From Candidatus Francisella endociliophora (GTDB lineage: Bacteria > Pseudomonadota > Gammaproteobacteria > Francisellales > Francisellaceae), in NCBI RefSeq assembly GCF_000764555.1, contig NZ_CP009574.1:1-64000 (forward strand): a stretch of 64,000 nt of DNA. The letters run 5' to 3'. Under the pieces are notes generated by a model. That model did no database searches and was not told the DNA's origin. It worked only from the letters and a program-made list of their open reading frames with translations. Both the position numbers and the translations under genes were made by a program. Positions 18,710 through 29,543 of the stretch are shown here, one piece after another (the stretch's first letter is position 1; each line of letters starts with the position of its first letter).

Positions 18710-19867
18710 TTATTCATATTTTATAAGCATTTCAGCAATTTTTTTTGTTGGTGAGACTATTTGGTCTACACCTATATTGTTTGCTATATTTATACTCTCA
18801 TCTTTATCTAGCTTGATAGATATCTTAGGAGTTTTATTTTGAGCATTTTCTTTTAGAACTTCTTTTATAGCTAGAAGTGTCAAAATATTGTCTGAGTCTT
18901 TCTCATTAAGTATAAATATACTTTTTGCTTTAGCTATATTTGCTTTTTTTAGTGCATCATAATCATGTGATTCAGCATCTATGAAGTGTTTTTGCTGTTC
19001 AACATCAATATTTACGAATTTCTGTTGGTAGTTTTTTTCAATAACAATTAGGTTATCAATTTGAGATTTCAGATAGTCTTTAATTAAGCATTTAGTAATT
19101 TCTGTATAGCCACAAACTATAATATGATCTTTCATAATAGAAACCTTATTTTTCTGTTTAAATTTATCAGTTATCCTTTCTATAAAACTACTTGCCAAAA
19201 CCGTAATAATAGTAGCAAATAAACCAATGCCTATTATCATAATTGATATTGTAAAAAGCTTAGCATCATCTGTAATAGGGTGAATATCACCATAGCCGAC
19301 AGTACTAAATGTCACTAAAGTAAAGTAAATAGCATCTGAGATATTATTGATACCTTCAAACTCACCTCTCATATAATACAAACCAAGAACGCTATAACTA
19401 ATAGCTAAAAGAAAAGTAACTGCTAAAATAAATTGATAGAAACTAATATTTTTTGAATTTTTTTTATTAAATGTATTTCTGAAATATATAAGTAAAATAA
19501 TCTCAATAGCATGTGTAAAAAATGTAATCTTGTATGCAATATGGTTATCTTGAATATAATCACCAAACATTGATAAGCTAATAAATATTACTGCTAAAAA
19601 CCAGAATGTTCTTTTCCTTTGATAAATGCCTTTAGCAATAATTATCATAAAATAGCCGAGTATTAGAGGAATTATGATACCTAGTCCTGAGCCATATCTC
19701 ATGCTCATATCATATAAATCAGATGGAAGATCCGCATCAATATTTATTGAGAAAATTTTATTAATAATTGGAATTGCAACAGCAAGTATTGTGATAATTC
19801 CATTTAATGTAATTGTAATAGAGATAAAAAGAGGAATATAGTTTGAGTATCTTTCTCTAATAGTCAT
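18710..19867 (-). CDS. Voltage-gated-type potassium channel with TrkA-N domain
   Basis: 385 aa with about six hydrophobic segments. The pore loop has selectivity filter STVGYGD near residue 198. A cytoplasmic Rossmann RCK domain begins IIVCGYTEITKCLIKDY. The overall plan is like Kch. It probably conducts K+ and senses a nucleotide or ion through RCK. It is a single gene, separated by about 90 bp from sthA. Confidence 0.88.
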   Translation of the reverse strand: MTIRERYSNYIPLFISITITLNGIITILAVAIPIINKIFSINIDADLPSDLYDMSMRYGSGLGIIIPLILGYFMIIIAKGIYQRKRTFWFLAVIFISLSMFGDYIQDNHIAYKITFFTHAIEIILLIYFRNTFNKKNSKNISFYQFILAVTFLLAISYSVLGLYYMRGEFEGINNISDAIYFTLVTFSTVGYGDIHPITDDAKLFTISIMIIGIGLFATIITVLASSFIERITDKFKQKNKVSIMKDHIIVCGYTEITKCLIKDYLKSQIDNLIVIEKNYQQKFVNIDVEQQKHFIDAESHDYDALKKANIAKAKSIFILNEKDSDNILTLLAIKEVLKENAQNKTPKISIKLDKDESINIANNIGVDQIVSPTKKIAEMLIKYE

Positions 19868-19939
19868 TATATGGGATTATAATAAAATGATTAAACTAGA
19901 TAGATTATAGAATATAGGAATAAGAAAATATAGTTAATA

Positions 19940-21391
19940 TTAAATGTGAGCAAGCTTTCTAACCTTTGGAATTAAAAAATACATTATGAGAGCTGCGATA
20001 CCTATTATGATAGTCAAAATTGTAAATAATGCTAAGTAGTTTGGATTGGTTTGGATTGGAGTCGCATTAATATCTGGTGAAGCAATTAGTATCGAAAGTA
20101 AGCTGGCGATAACTCCTGATGTACTACCTACAACAACCATCCATGATCCCATCATTAAACCTTGAAGTTTAGGATCTGCAAGTTTACCAACCATGGCATA
20201 CCCAGTAGGCCCTATTAAAAGTTCCCCAATAGATTGAAAAATATAGCTTAATATAAGCCAAATAGCTGCTGTGTATCCTGATGAGTTTGCGGTCAATATG
20301 CCTATAACAAGCATTAAAAAACCAATACCTATAAAAATAAGACTAAAGCAAAATTGCATCGGAAAAGAGAATTTGAAGCGTCTTCTAATTATCAATAATA
20401 TACTAGGTAGTAAAAATCCACCAATAGCTATCACTATGGTATTTGTATTTTGAAACCATTGAGTTGGAATTGTTAAACCAAGAAAATGTCTGTTAATGTT
20501 TGCTTCTGCAAACACAGTTAATGCCATCGGTGCGAGAGAGTATGCGGACCAAAAAATTAAACCAAAAACTGCAAGCACAACATATGCATATACTTTTTCC
20601 TTTTGCTGTTTAGTATGTTGAGCTTTTGCAATCGGAATAAACATCGCTAATAAGAAAATCCCTACAGCTAAAGCTATATAATTGGTATTTAAAGGATATT
20701 GTAACGCTACAAAGAGAAGTCCTATTGTTAATAGTACAGTAAGAAGTGCATATATATTGTTTTTAAATAGAATTCCTGTACCTGAGTTTTGAATTTTTCT
20801 AACTAGAGGAGTAGTTTTATCAGCTACAGTTTGCCAGCTAGTTGCTAAAAGTATAAAAGCAATAATATTTGTAATTGTAGTTATAAAGAAAAGGGTGTTA
20901 TAACTGTGTTCTGCATGATATATACCAGCTACTGTAAATCCGATGAAAAAGCCAATATTCATGCCAGCATAATTCCAAAAGAAAGCAGTCTCTCTTGAGT
21001 TATCATCATTAGCAAATTGTTGAGTTAACATCATGTTTATGCATGGGACATTTAAACCGCATCCTGTTAAGAATAGAGCTAAAGCTATATACAAGTGCTC
21101 AACAGAGGGAAAAGATAAAAACAAACATGCAAAAATTTGTAAGACCATACCAATTAAAAACAGTACTCTATAGCTTATAAGTCGACCACCAATATAGCCT
21201 CCTAATATATGTAAACCATAGTTAAACGCCACAAAGACTCCCATAACGGCACTAGCTTTGGCGACACTAAAACCTAAAGCTTGTGTCATAAATAATACGA
21301 GAGTGGAGTATAAAACGGCAAAGCTTATAGTTGAAAATAATTGAGTAATTAGAAGTAATCTAGAAGCTTTTTTAAACAAAGGAAAGTTCAT
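19940..21391 (-). CDS. POT/PTR-family peptide MFS transporter
   Basis: 483 aa with 12-14 hydrophobic segments. The N-terminal half has LGGYIGGRLISYR and GLNVPCINMMLTQQF, like proton-coupled oligopeptide transporters; the C-terminal half has SIGELLIGPTGYAMVGKLAD, a strong POT feature. It probably takes up di- and tripeptides driven by protons, important for amino-acid auxotrophs. It stands alone. Confidence 0.86.
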   Translation of the reverse strand: MNFPLFKKASRLLLITQLFSTISFAVLYSTLVLFMTQALGFSVAKASAVMGVFVAFNYGLHILGGYIGGRLISYRVLFLIGMVLQIFACLFLSFPSVEHLYIALALFLTGCGLNVPCINMMLTQQFANDDNSRETAFFWNYAGMNIGFFIGFTVAGIYHAEHSYNTLFFITTITNIIAFILLATSWQTVADKTTPLVRKIQNSGTGILFKNNIYALLTVLLTIGLLFVALQYPLNTNYIALAVGIFLLAMFIPIAKAQHTKQQKEKVYAYVVLAVFGLIFWSAYSLAPMALTVFAEANINRHFLGLTIPTQWFQNTNTIVIAIGGFLLPSILLIIRRRFKFSFPMQFCFSLIFIGIGFLMLVIGILTANSSGYTAAIWLILSYIFQSIGELLIGPTGYAMVGKLADPKLQGLMMGSWMVVVGSTSGVIASLLSILIASPDINATPIQTNPNYLALFTILTIIIGIAALIMYFLIPKVRKLAHI

Positions 21392-21482
21392 AGTACCATA
21401 TAATTTAGACTTTAATAAAAACAGTTTATAATTTTAGTCTAAAAAAATATAGTTAAAAATGATGTAGATAAATATTATATAA

Positions 21483-22850
21483 TTACAGGATATATTGGCT
21501 TAGGTCTTTGTCTTTTACTAAAGCTCCTAATTTATCATTAACATAGTCTGTTGTTATATCAATGGCTTTATCTTCCAGCTCAGGAGCATCAAAAGAAATT
21601 TCTTCTAACAATCTCTCCATAACAGTATGAAGTCTTCTAGCACCAATATTTTCAATTTCTTCATTTATACGGTATGAAATTTCAGCTATTCGCTCGATAG
21701 CATCATCTTTAAAGTTTAATTCAAGACCTTCTGTTTTCATAAGAGCAACATATTGCTTAAGGATAGAACAGTCAGGCTCTTTTAATATTCTAACGAAATC
21801 CTCTATTTCAAGTGATTTAAGTTCAACTCTAATTGGTAATCTACCTTGAAGCTCTGGAATAAGGTCAGATGGCTTAGCTACATGGAAAGCTCCTGAAGCT
21901 ATAAATAAAATATGATCAGTTTTAATCATACCGTATTTAGTAGAAACTGTAGATCCTTCAACTAATGGTAACAAGTCTCTTTGAACACCTTCACGAGATA
22001 CATCAGCACCAGAATTGCTAGATTTTTTACAAACCTTATCGATTTCATCTAAGAATACAATACCGTTCTGCTCAACAGATTCTAGAGCACGAGCTTTGAT
22101 ATCTTCTTCGTTGATTAGCTTAGCAGCTTCCTCATCTTGAACAAGTTTAATGGCATCTTTGATCTTCATTTTCTTATTTTTTTTCTTATCACTTCCTAGA
22201 CTAGAAAATAAATCTTGAATTTGATTAGTCATATCTTCCATGCCTGGAGGACCCATTACACCAATGCTTTTAGGGGCAGCAGCTACTTCGATTTCGATTT
22301 CTTTATCATCAAGTTCGCCTTTACGGATTTTTTCTCTAAAGATTTCACGAGTTTTATTTTCTTTTTCTTTTTTCGAAGTACTTTCTTCAGCAGGCTCGTT
22401 TGCAAAACCTACTTTAGACTCAGCTGCTCTAGCAGGTGGGATTAGCACATCTAAGATTCTTTCTTCTGCTAATCTAGATGCTTTTTCTGTAACTTGTTTT
22501 TTAGCTTCTTCACGCTTCATTTTTACAGCCATTTCAACAAGATCACGGATGATAGATTCAACATCTTTACCAACATAACCTACTTCTGTAAATTTAGTTG
22601 CTTCAACTTTGATAAAAGGAGCATCGGCAAGCTTTGCTAGTCTACGTGCAATTTCTGTTTTACCAACACCTGTTGGACCGATCATTAATATATTTTTAGG
22701 AGTTACTTCTTGACGCATTTCACTATCAAGCTGCATTCTACGCCATCTATTTCTAAGGGCTATAGCTACAGCTTTCTTAGCATCATTTTGACCGATAATG
22801 TGTCTTTCTAATTCATGTACAATTGTTTTAGGAGTCATTATTTCTGACAT
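21483..22850 (-). CDS. hslU: ATP-dependent protease ATPase subunit HslU
   Basis: 455 aa, AAA+ unfoldase of the HslUV protease. Walker [10 protein letters not shown] lies near residue 54, GYVGKDVES is the pore loop region, Walker B appears as [11 protein letters not shown], and the C-terminal tail ends YIL for docking on HslV. The inserted I domain (about 130-240) is Lys/Glu rich. hslV lies 5 bp upstream, so the two form one operon. The complex degrades misfolded proteins under heat stress. Confidence 0.97.
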   Translation of the reverse strand: MSEIMTPKTIVHELERHIIGQNDAKKAVAIALRNRWRRMQLDSEMRQEVTPKNILMIGPTGVGKTEIARRLAKLADAPFIKVEATKFTEVGYVGKDVESIIRDLVEMAVKMKREEAKKQVTEKASRLAEERILDVLIPPARAAESKVGFANEPAEESTSKKEKENKTREIFREKIRKGELDDKEIEIEVAAAPKSIGVMGPPGMEDMTNQIQDLFSSLGSDKKKNKKMKIKDAIKLVQDEEAAKLINEEDIKARALESVEQNGIVFLDEIDKVCKKSSNSGADVSREGVQRDLLPLVEGSTVSTKYGMIKTDHILFIASGAFHVAKPSDLIPELQGRLPIRVELKSLEIEDFVRILKEPDCSILKQYVALMKTEGLELNFKDDAIERIAEISYRINEEIENIGARRLHTVMERLLEEISFDAPELEDKAIDITTDYVNDKLGALVKDKDLSQYIL

Positions 22851-22855
22851 GATTA

Positions 22856-23410
22856 TTATCCTTTTTTATTTTCTAAGCTTTCTATTGTGAAATTATGGTT
22901 TGTATAAATACATGTATCAGCAGCAATTGTTAAACTTTTCTTAACAACTTCTTCTGCAGAAAGGTCTGTATTCTCAATAAGAGCAGTTGCAGCAGATCTT
23001 GCATAAGTAGAGCCAGAGCCGATAGAGATAATGTTATTTTTATCAGCTGCCATTACATCACCTGCACCTGATATTAATAGAGATAATTTTTCATCAGCCA
23101 CAATAATCATAGCCTCTAGCTTACTTAACATTCTATCAAGACGCCATTCTCTAACCATTTCAACAGCTGCTCTCTCAAGATTACCTTGATAGAATTCTAG
23201 TTTTTGTTCAAACTTTTCAAACAGAGTAAATGCATCTGCAGTAGATCCTGCAAAACCAGTAAGTACTTTGCCACCATTAAGTTTTCTGACTTTTATAATA
23301 TTCTCTTTTGCTATTGTGTGACCTAGAGTTGCTTGGCCATCACCACCGATTACTACTTTGTCACCTTTTCTGACACATAGGATAGTAGTTCCTTTCATAG
23401 TATTTTCCAT
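22856..23410 (-). CDS. hslV: ATP-dependent protease peptidase subunit HslV
   Basis: 184 aa. The threonine-protease core reads [23 protein letters not shown]. With the ATG at 23410, supported by AAAGGA about 10 nt upstream, the catalytic Thr is residue 8, so a short propeptide (MENTMKG) must be removed. Most relatives have Thr right after Met. An internal ATG four codons on would leave MKG. It is operonic with hslU. Confidence 0.96.
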   Translation of the reverse strand: MENTMKGTTILCVRKGDKVVIGGDGQATLGHTIAKENIIKVRKLNGGKVLTGFAGSTADAFTLFEKFEQKLEFYQGNLERAAVEMVREWRLDRMLSKLEAMIIVADEKLSLLISGAGDVMAADKNNIISIGSGSTYARSAATALIENTDLSAEEVVKKSLTIAADTCIYTNHNFTIESLENKKG

Positions 23411-23593
23411 ATTTATTTATTCCTTTGTCGGCGTTGTTGATAATCTACTTAATATTACAAGATGGTATTGATATTAGATTTTACAAGGTATTTATTAGAA
23501 ATTTTATATTATAGATTTGCTCTTTAGGCACAAAATGACAAAAAATTATGTTATATTTTAGCTTGTTTTATTTATTAACCAGAGATTTTTGTT

Positions 23594-24343
23594 ATGAGTG
23601 ATTTAAATTTTAAAGAGACTATTTCAGTCGCTACTACAATATATAAAAGAGCATTCAAAATTACTTTTGTTTTAGCTTTTATGCTTTCTTTTATCTCAGA
23701 GTTTTGTCTTGTGTATCTTATGAAAAATGGCATGGGGGAATATATAGAAAGTGGTGGTAAAGCAACACCAGAAAACCTTCCCTCTGGAGATATACTAGCT
23801 TTGATCGTTTTAGTTATTATGGTGGCAACAATATTTGTCTATTCAATGATAATTATGCTACAAGGTATAATGGTTAAACATGAGCTTAAAGCATCAGACG
23901 CTATGAAAATAGCTCTACAAATGTTTTCCAAAAGAGTTTTTCCTTTTATAGGAGCTTTTCTTTTATCTATGATTGTTATGTCTCTTCTAACAATGTTTTT
24001 ACAGTATATAGGAATTTTTTTAGCTGTTTTGCTTTTTGTTACGGTGTTACCTGCAGTATTGCTTGATCAAAGAAAAGTGTTTGAAGCAGTTTCATATAAT
24101 TTTTATATTATAAAAAATAACTTCTTTTATATGTTTAGGGTTTGTATAGCTATTCTTGCTCTTATGATTGTTAAACCCATGTTGACAGTTGGTTTAATTT
24201 ATCTACTTAAAAATCTGAATATTGAAATGAATTCTCTAGAAATGTCTGTACAAAATATTATCGTTACAATTGTCGATGCATTTATACTACCATTTATATT
24301 TGCTATTAGCGTTGCAACATTTTTCTCTACTAGAAAGAAGTAA
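23594..24343 (+). CDS. Predicted inner-membrane protein, YciC-like, function unknown
   Basis: 249 aa with five to six hydrophobic segments and short polar loops. It shares the general pattern of YciC/UPF0259-type membrane proteins (paired helices, LPAVLLDQRKVFEAVSYNFYIIKNN), but the match is only by appearance. It lies divergent from hslV and ends 16 bp from the convergent permease gene. No catalytic motif is seen. Confidence 0.65.
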   Translation: MSDLNFKETISVATTIYKRAFKITFVLAFMLSFISEFCLVYLMKNGMGEYIESGGKATPENLPSGDILALIVLVIMVATIFVYSMIIMLQGIMVKHELKASDAMKIALQMFSKRVFPFIGAFLLSMIVMSLLTMFLQYIGIFLAVLLFVTVLPAVLLDQRKVFEAVSYNFYIIKNNFFYMFRVCIAILALMIVKPMLTVGLIYLLKNLNIEMNSLEMSVQNIIVTIVDAFILPFIFAISVATFFSTRKK

Positions 24344-24359
24344 TTTAACTACACAAAAA

Positions 24360-25538
24360 CTAAATTTTCATAACTATAGTTATTAGCACTGCTAAGCTAA
24401 TTATAATCATGGTAGCTCTTAAAAACTTTCCGCCGATAATTATAGTCTCTTGTTTTTTATATTCTTTGAACGAAACGATGGATGGCAGCAAAAGAGCTAC
24501 AAATAGTCCACAATATCCAGAAATTGCTGATGCAGTAACAAAAATATTTGGATCGAAGTTTGCTACTATCCAGCATGGTATATAAACTATCAATCCTCCA
24601 ATAAGTCTATTTGAAAACTTAGGTTCAAATTTTAAACTATCTACCCATATATCTATAAAGGCAATTGATAGCCCAATAAATGATGAAATTAGTGTGATAT
24701 TAAAAAACATCTTAAGTAGTAAGTTTGTTGTATCACCAAAATTATAGTGACTCAAGACTGTTAAAAGTTCATTTAATGATAATCGAGCTCCAACTTCATT
24801 TGAATATGGTTGAATAATACTAACCACTATTGTTACCCAAAGGGTAGTAGCTATAAAGGTAAGACTTACTGCTGTGATAATAATCCACTTTGTATAAATA
24901 GTTTTTTCTTCCCCAACATAGTTTGCTAAACTGGGAATAATTGCTTGATAGGAGAAAACAAAAAGTATTATAGAGAAGCCTTCAGAAAAGTTTTGAAAAG
25001 ACCTAATATCAAAACCATGGAAAAATGGCATCTTAAATAAAATTAAAAATAAAGCAATAAATAAAACAATAAGTTTAAATCCCATTATGATTCTGTTCAA
25101 TTTATCAGCATATTTAATCCCACAAATAATTATAAATCCTAATATTATGGTAAATGCCAAGCTAAGCACAGCTTGCTCAAAAGGAATATTGATATTAAAT
25201 AAAAAAGTATTCTTAAAAATAGCTGGACTGGCGCTAATATATGCTGTGATAACTGTATAAAGTGCTATTGCTGCAATTATTATAACTATATATTTACCAG
25301 CTTTTCCAAAGCTGTGTTCGGCAATAGAGCCGAAATTGTTTTTATTTTTAGGAAGTTTTAAGCATATTTCTAACGTCAATAACCCTGATATTAGCATGAT
25401 AGTATATGCAAAAATCATAAAAATATATGTTAATGTAAGTCCAAATTCATATGCAATAAGAGGTAAAGCTAATATGCCTCCTCCTATCATACAACTTGTT
25501 ACTAATAAGACACATCCTGTAAATTTAAAAGTGCTCAT
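24360..25538 (-). CDS. Aromatic amino-acid permease (HAAAP family)
   Basis: 392 aa, 11 hydrophobic segments. It opens with TGCVLLVTSCMIGGGILALPL, the first-helix signature of TyrP/Mtr-type hydroxy/aromatic amino acid permeases, and has FVFSYQAIIPSLANYVG in the middle. It probably imports Tyr or Trp with protons. Substrate choice cannot be read from the sequence. Confidence 0.85.
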   Translation of the reverse strand: MSTFKFTGCVLLVTSCMIGGGILALPLIAYEFGLTLTYIFMIFAYTIMLISGLLTLEICLKLPKNKNNFGSIAEHSFGKAGKYIVIIIAAIALYTVITAYISASPAIFKNTFLFNINIPFEQAVLSLAFTIILGFIIICGIKYADKLNRIIMGFKLIVLFIALFLILFKMPFFHGFDIRSFQNFSEGFSIILFVFSYQAIIPSLANYVGEEKTIYTKWIIITAVSLTFIATTLWVTIVVSIIQPYSNEVGARLSLNELLTVLSHYNFGDTTNLLLKMFFNITLISSFIGLSIAFIDIWVDSLKFEPKFSNRLIGGLIVYIPCWIVANFDPNIFVTASAISGYCGLFVALLLPSIVSFKEYKKQETIIIGGKFLRATMIIISLAVLITIVMKI

Positions 25539-25643
25539 AAATTACCTTTATGATTTTGTTATTTTGATGATTAGTGCATAATTCTGAGTTTGTATAGTAT
25601 TGATTAGGCCCACTATGAATATAATGTATAAAAAAAATTATTA

Positions 25644-26678
25644 CTAATCTTCAGCTAGCCCTTTAAGGTGCTCAAGTACAGCTTTTGAGAATCCATCTTT
25701 AGATACATTATAACCACCTTCAAGTAAAGAGATAATAGGGCATGTATTATTTGTTGAGATAAGCTTTGATTTTATGTATTTTGACATCTTGTAATATGCA
25801 GAATCACTTAAACCTTCTCCATCTTCAAATTTAGCTATTGGATCACCACTTCTAGCATCAAATCCAGCTGAGATAAGTACAAGATCAGGGGTGAACTTAT
25901 CAAAAGCTTCATCAATGCTCTGATAAAACTTTGGTAGATATATCTCATCTAAAAAATCTTTGCGTTTAAAGTGTATATTTTTTATAAAACTATTCGAGTT
26001 ATTTGCTTTGCCTGATATTGTGCCAAAGTTTTGTGGATCACTATTTGGAATTTCATTGTAATATGGATAAATGCTAGCATTATGTAGCGAAATGAAATAG
26101 ATATCAAAATCTTTAAATTTTGCTGCTATATAATCATGTTTTGCATCAAAGAAAACATTTTGCGTTCCATTACCATGGTGGTAATCCCAATCTATAATAA
26201 GAATAGATTTCTTGTCAAAATGCTTATATGCTAAAAAAGATGCAAAAGCTACATTGTTGAAGTAGCAGTAACCTTCGCCAACTTGATATCCACCATCAAA
26301 CTCATCATCTTTACTAATGCCTCCAGCAAAGCTATGATGACCAGGAGGGCGCATAGCATAAAAGGAAATCTGCCCATCCTGTATTGATTTACAAAGAGTT
26401 TCATTTAATGCTTTTAAAGGCAAAGATGCTGCTTCAAATTTAGATGAGTTTTTAACTTCATCAATATGTTGTTGTGGGTGTAAAACACCTATATGTGATT
26501 TAAACTCGTTGTTAAAACCATCGGTATCAAGTATGTGAGGTTCAATAATATCTAAGCTTTTTGCCTTATCAAAAGCTAGTTTTACTATATCTAAGCGTTT
26601 GGGTTGTTCATTAGAACCTTCAAAGTTAATATGCTTTTTGAAAAGATCAAAGTTATGGAAGAAATTTATTTTACTCAT
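25644..26678 (-). CDS. Histone deacetylase-superfamily hydrolase
   Basis: 344 aa. Active-site features are intact: the His pair in MRPPGHHSFAGG, metal-ligand DWDYHHGNGTQNVFF, and SAGFDARSGDP. Bacterial members remove acetyl groups from polyamines, acetoin-related or lysine substrates in a Zn-dependent way. The natural substrate here is unknown. It follows lplA with a 6-bp gap, so the two are likely co-transcribed. Confidence 0.9.
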   Translation of the reverse strand: MSKINFFHNFDLFKKHINFEGSNEQPKRLDIVKLAFDKAKSLDIIEPHILDTDGFNNEFKSHIGVLHPQQHIDEVKNSSKFEAASLPLKALNETLCKSIQDGQISFYAMRPPGHHSFAGGISKDDEFDGGYQVGEGYCYFNNVAFASFLAYKHFDKKSILIIDWDYHHGNGTQNVFFDAKHDYIAAKFKDFDIYFISLHNASIYPYYNEIPNSDPQNFGTISGKANNSNSFIKNIHFKRKDFLDEIYLPKFYQSIDEAFDKFTPDLVLISAGFDARSGDPIAKFEDGEGLSDSAYYKMSKYIKSKLISTNNTCPIISLLEGGYNVSKDGFSKAVLEHLKGLAED

Positions 26679-26684
26679 AATGTA

Positions 26685-27584
26685 TCAATTTAAAAGACCA
26701 CTAAAGAAATTAAAATCGTATTTATCTTTAAATTCAATAGTTTTGTCTGCAATATTTACATTTTTTTGAGAGCTCTCTACTTCTGTTACAATACCAGCCT
26801 CAATTTTGATTTTAATTTCTTGATCATCTTTTGTATAAGTTTTTGTAAAGGGTAGGGTTTTCCCGAAGCGCCATTTCCAATCTTTTAAGTTATTTATTTC
26901 TTGATCGATAATTTCTTGATTTTCTAACGGAGTCTCTTCGTTAATTAGACTAAGCTCAACAGATGGGAAACTTTTGATAAAAGAACCTGTGATATCTTGG
27001 GTTTGTAAGTCTGGTTTTATTTCAGATAGATTTAGCACTTTCGAACGATGTGATTTAACCCCTTTTGTATCTAAAGATTTATCAATAGGCTGGTGCAGAT
27101 AGTTATATAGTTTGCTAGTATCTGCATTTATCAAAAGAGTACCATGGTGAAAAGCACGATCTTTTTTTTCTCTAAAAGCACTACCTGAAACTTTATATGT
27201 GAAATCATTATGATCGATAACAATATCATTTCTTTCATTAGGATAAACTTCTATGCCTAATTTTTTAATAGCATTACAGACTAGTTTAAGATTAGCTTTT
27301 ACATCATGCTCTTTTTTAGGTGAGATAATAGTGTAATTCAGGTTGCCATAGTCGTGATAAACGGTTCCACCGCCACTTTGACGACGAACTACAGGGATAT
27401 TATCATCTTTCATTGCTTTGAGGTTACATTCTAGCCATGGGTTTTGGGCTCTGCCAATTACGATACAAGGCGCATTTTGCCATAAGAAAAGGATTTTTTT
27501 ATCCTGAAGTTTCTCTAAGAAAAGCCAATTTTCAAATGCTAAATTAAAATAAATATTATTGCTTTGAGATATATAGATATTCAT
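26685..27584 (-). CDS. lplA: Lipoate-protein ligase A
   Basis: 299 aa. RRQSGGGTVYHDYGNLNYTI is the lipoate-binding core, and KVSGSAFREKKDRAFHHGTLL holds the conserved Lys. It activates lipoate with ATP and attaches it to E2 and H proteins of dehydrogenase complexes. The C-terminal accessory domain is present. It is first in a pair with the deacetylase-like gene. Confidence 0.93.
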   Translation of the reverse strand: MNIYISQSNNIYFNLAFENWLFLEKLQDKKILFLWQNAPCIVIGRAQNPWLECNLKAMKDDNIPVVRRQSGGGTVYHDYGNLNYTIISPKKEHDVKANLKLVCNAIKKLGIEVYPNERNDIVIDHNDFTYKVSGSAFREKKDRAFHHGTLLINADTSKLYNYLHQPIDKSLDTKGVKSHRSKVLNLSEIKPDLQTQDITGSFIKSFPSVELSLINEETPLENQEIIDQEINNLKDWKWRFGKTLPFTKTYTKDDQEIKIKIEAGIVTEVESSQKNVNIADKTIEFKDKYDFNFFSGLLN

Positions 27585-27696
27585 TTGTTATTAAATATTT
27601 TCGCTTTGTAATAAGTATAAGGTTTTATTGGTTCTATAAAAGAGTTTTGTGATATAATTTTTCGTTATTAGAGAGAATTTTAAATTACTAAATATA

Positions 27697-28887
27697 ATGT
27701 CGACTATACAGCAGACTTTAGAAATAATTAAAAGAGGGGCTGATGAAGTCCTTATCGAAGAAGAATTAATCAAAAAATTAGAAAAAAATAAACCTTTAAT
27801 CATTAAGTTTGGTTGTGATCCAACTGCTCCAGATATTCACTTAGGTCATACAGTAGTTATTAATAAATTAAAACAGTTACAAGATTTAGGTCATGAGATT
27901 CATTTTTTGATAGGTGATTTTACAGCTCAGATAGGTGATCCAACTGGTAAAAATGCTACAAGGCCTCCTCTTACAGCGGAAGAAGTTGCTGCAAATGCTG
28001 AAACATATACAAATCAAGTATTTAAAATCTTGGATAAAGAGAAAACTATTATTCGTCGTAATGGTGATTGGTTTGATAAAATGTCTGCTAGCGATATGAT
28101 AAAGCTAGCTTCTAAATCAACAGTTGCAAGAATGCTTGAAAGAGATGATTTTTCAAAAAGATATAAAGGTGGTCAGTCGATCTCAATTCATGAGTTTTTG
28201 TATCCTTTGGTACAAGGCTATGATTCTGTAGCAATGAATGCTGATATTGAGCTTGGCGGTACAGATCAAAAATTTAATTTACTAATGGGTAGAGAGTTAC
28301 AAAAACAACAAGGTCAAGAGCCTCAGATTATTATTACAATGCCATTACTAGAAGGGCTTGATGGCGTTAAGAAGATGTCTAAATCTAGTCAAAATTATAT
28401 AGGTATTGAAGAACCAGCTAATGATATTTTTGGTAAGATTATGTCTATATCTGATGAATTAATGTGGCGTTATTATGAGCTTTTGAGTTTTAAATCATTA
28501 GATACTATAGCTAAGTTAAAAGAAAATGTTGCAAATGGAACAAATCCACGTGATATTAAGATAGAACTGGCAAAAGAGCTAATAGAAAGATTCCATTCTA
28601 ATGAAATGGCTGAAAAAGCACATCAAGATTTTATTCAAAGGTTTCAAAAAAATCAGATACCTGATGATATAAATACTGTAGAATTGACAGAAGAATTACC
28701 AGTGGCTAATCTGTTGAAGGAAGCTGGTCTTGTTGCTAGTACCTCAGAAGCTAACCGTATGATTAAACAAGGCGCTGTTAAGATCGATGGTGAGAAAGTT
28801 AGTGATAGCAAGGCATTTTTTGGTAAAGGAACGGATAATGTCTTCCAAGTAGGAAAGCGTAAATTTGCAAAAATTATTATAAGATAA
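27697..28887 (+). CDS. tyrS: Tyrosyl-tRNA synthetase
   Basis: 396 aa class I synthetase. The HIGH-like motif is IHLGHTVV near residue 48 and KMSKS lies in [11 protein letters not shown] near 228. A C-terminal S4 domain ([17 protein letters not shown]) binds the tRNA. A TATAAT at 27653-27658 lies 39 bp upstream of the ATG, although its -35 partner is weak. A short membrane-protein ORF follows 13 bp after the stop. Confidence 0.96.
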   Translation: MSTIQQTLEIIKRGADEVLIEEELIKKLEKNKPLIIKFGCDPTAPDIHLGHTVVINKLKQLQDLGHEIHFLIGDFTAQIGDPTGKNATRPPLTAEEVAANAETYTNQVFKILDKEKTIIRRNGDWFDKMSASDMIKLASKSTVARMLERDDFSKRYKGGQSISIHEFLYPLVQGYDSVAMNADIELGGTDQKFNLLMGRELQKQQGQEPQIIITMPLLEGLDGVKKMSKSSQNYIGIEEPANDIFGKIMSISDELMWRYYELLSFKSLDTIAKLKENVANGTNPRDIKIELAKELIERFHSNEMAEKAHQDFIQRFQKNQIPDDINTVELTEELPVANLLKEAGLVASTSEANRMIKQGAVKIDGEKVSDSKAFFGKGTDNVFQVGKRKFAKIIIR

Positions 28888-28900
28888 GAGGTGTATAAAA

Positions 28901-29065
28901 ATGGATAAGTTTTTATCAATATTTATGGGTGTATTAATAATTGTAACTATTATTACTATATTTATTAATCTATTTCCTATAGCAATTAAGGTATGTATAA
29001 TTTCTGCCATTATTAGCGCGATAATTTATATTGTGCTGAAAATGATAGAGAAGTTTAGTGATTAA
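28901..29065 (+). CDS. Small membrane protein (54 aa)
   Basis: An ORF of 54 codons begins 13 bp after tyrS with AGAGG about 9 nt before the ATG. The product has two hydrophobic stretches (GVLIIVTIITIF and CIISAIISAIIYIVL) separated by NLFPIAIK, with a charged tail KMIEKFSD. It is probably a two-helix inner-membrane peptide made from the tyrS transcript. Its stop overlaps that of the convergent hslR gene by 4 bp. The function is unknown. Confidence 0.55.
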   Translation: MDKFLSIFMGVLIIVTIITIFINLFPIAIKVCIISAIISAIIYIVLKMIEKFSD

Positions 29066-29430
29066 TCTTTTCTTTTAAAATTTATTATTTGCCTACGTTG
29101 TTTTTTTGTAGGCTTTTCTGGACTTGGTAAGTTAGTAGTTTTTCTAAGAGCTGCTTCTTTCTCTCTTTTTTCTATACTTTCAGATGTTTCTGTATAGAGC
29201 TTTTGAGCTTCAGTAGCAGATTTTCGAACCTTATCAAGGGCTTCAACAATTACAGTCTTTTTTATATGTGACTGCTGTATTTGATATACATCTCCAATAT
29301 TTACAGTTTTACTTACTTTTGTTTTTTGCCCTTGGAAGTGTACTTTACCACCTTCAATTGCTTTTTTAGCTAATGCTCTGGTTTTATAAAATCTAGCAGC
29401 CCATAGCCATTTATCTAGTCTTACGCTCAT
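29062..29430 (-). CDS. hslR: Heat-shock S4-domain RNA-binding protein Hsp15
   Basis: 122 aa. The S4 fold starts at the N-terminus (VRLDKWLWAARFYKTRALAKKAIEGGKV), followed by a very basic tail (KPTKKQRRQIINFKRKD). Hsp15 binds free 50S subunits carrying nascent chains and helps recycle them. Length and layout match the family. Confidence 0.92.
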   Translation of the reverse strand: MSVRLDKWLWAARFYKTRALAKKAIEGGKVHFQGQKTKVSKTVNIGDVYQIQQSHIKKTVIVEALDKVRKSATEAQKLYTETSESIEKREKEAALRKTTNLPSPEKPTKKQRRQIINFKRKD

Positions 29431-29543
29431 ATTTTTTAAAAGAATATTCTAATGATCTGATTATAGCTAATAATTACAAGCATTTTAACTAGTTTTAAAG
29501 TCTGGTATGCTAAGAGACAGTTTAATTTGTACAAAATAATAAA

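Noticed and set aside
21483-23410. Heat-shock (sigma32) promoter before hslV
   Set aside because: A CTTGTAA-like stretch exists upstream, but no matching -10 box at the correct distance could be defended.
27628-27658. Full sigma70 promoter for tyrS
   Set aside because: TATAAT is clear, but no acceptable -35 box lies at 16-18 bp spacing.
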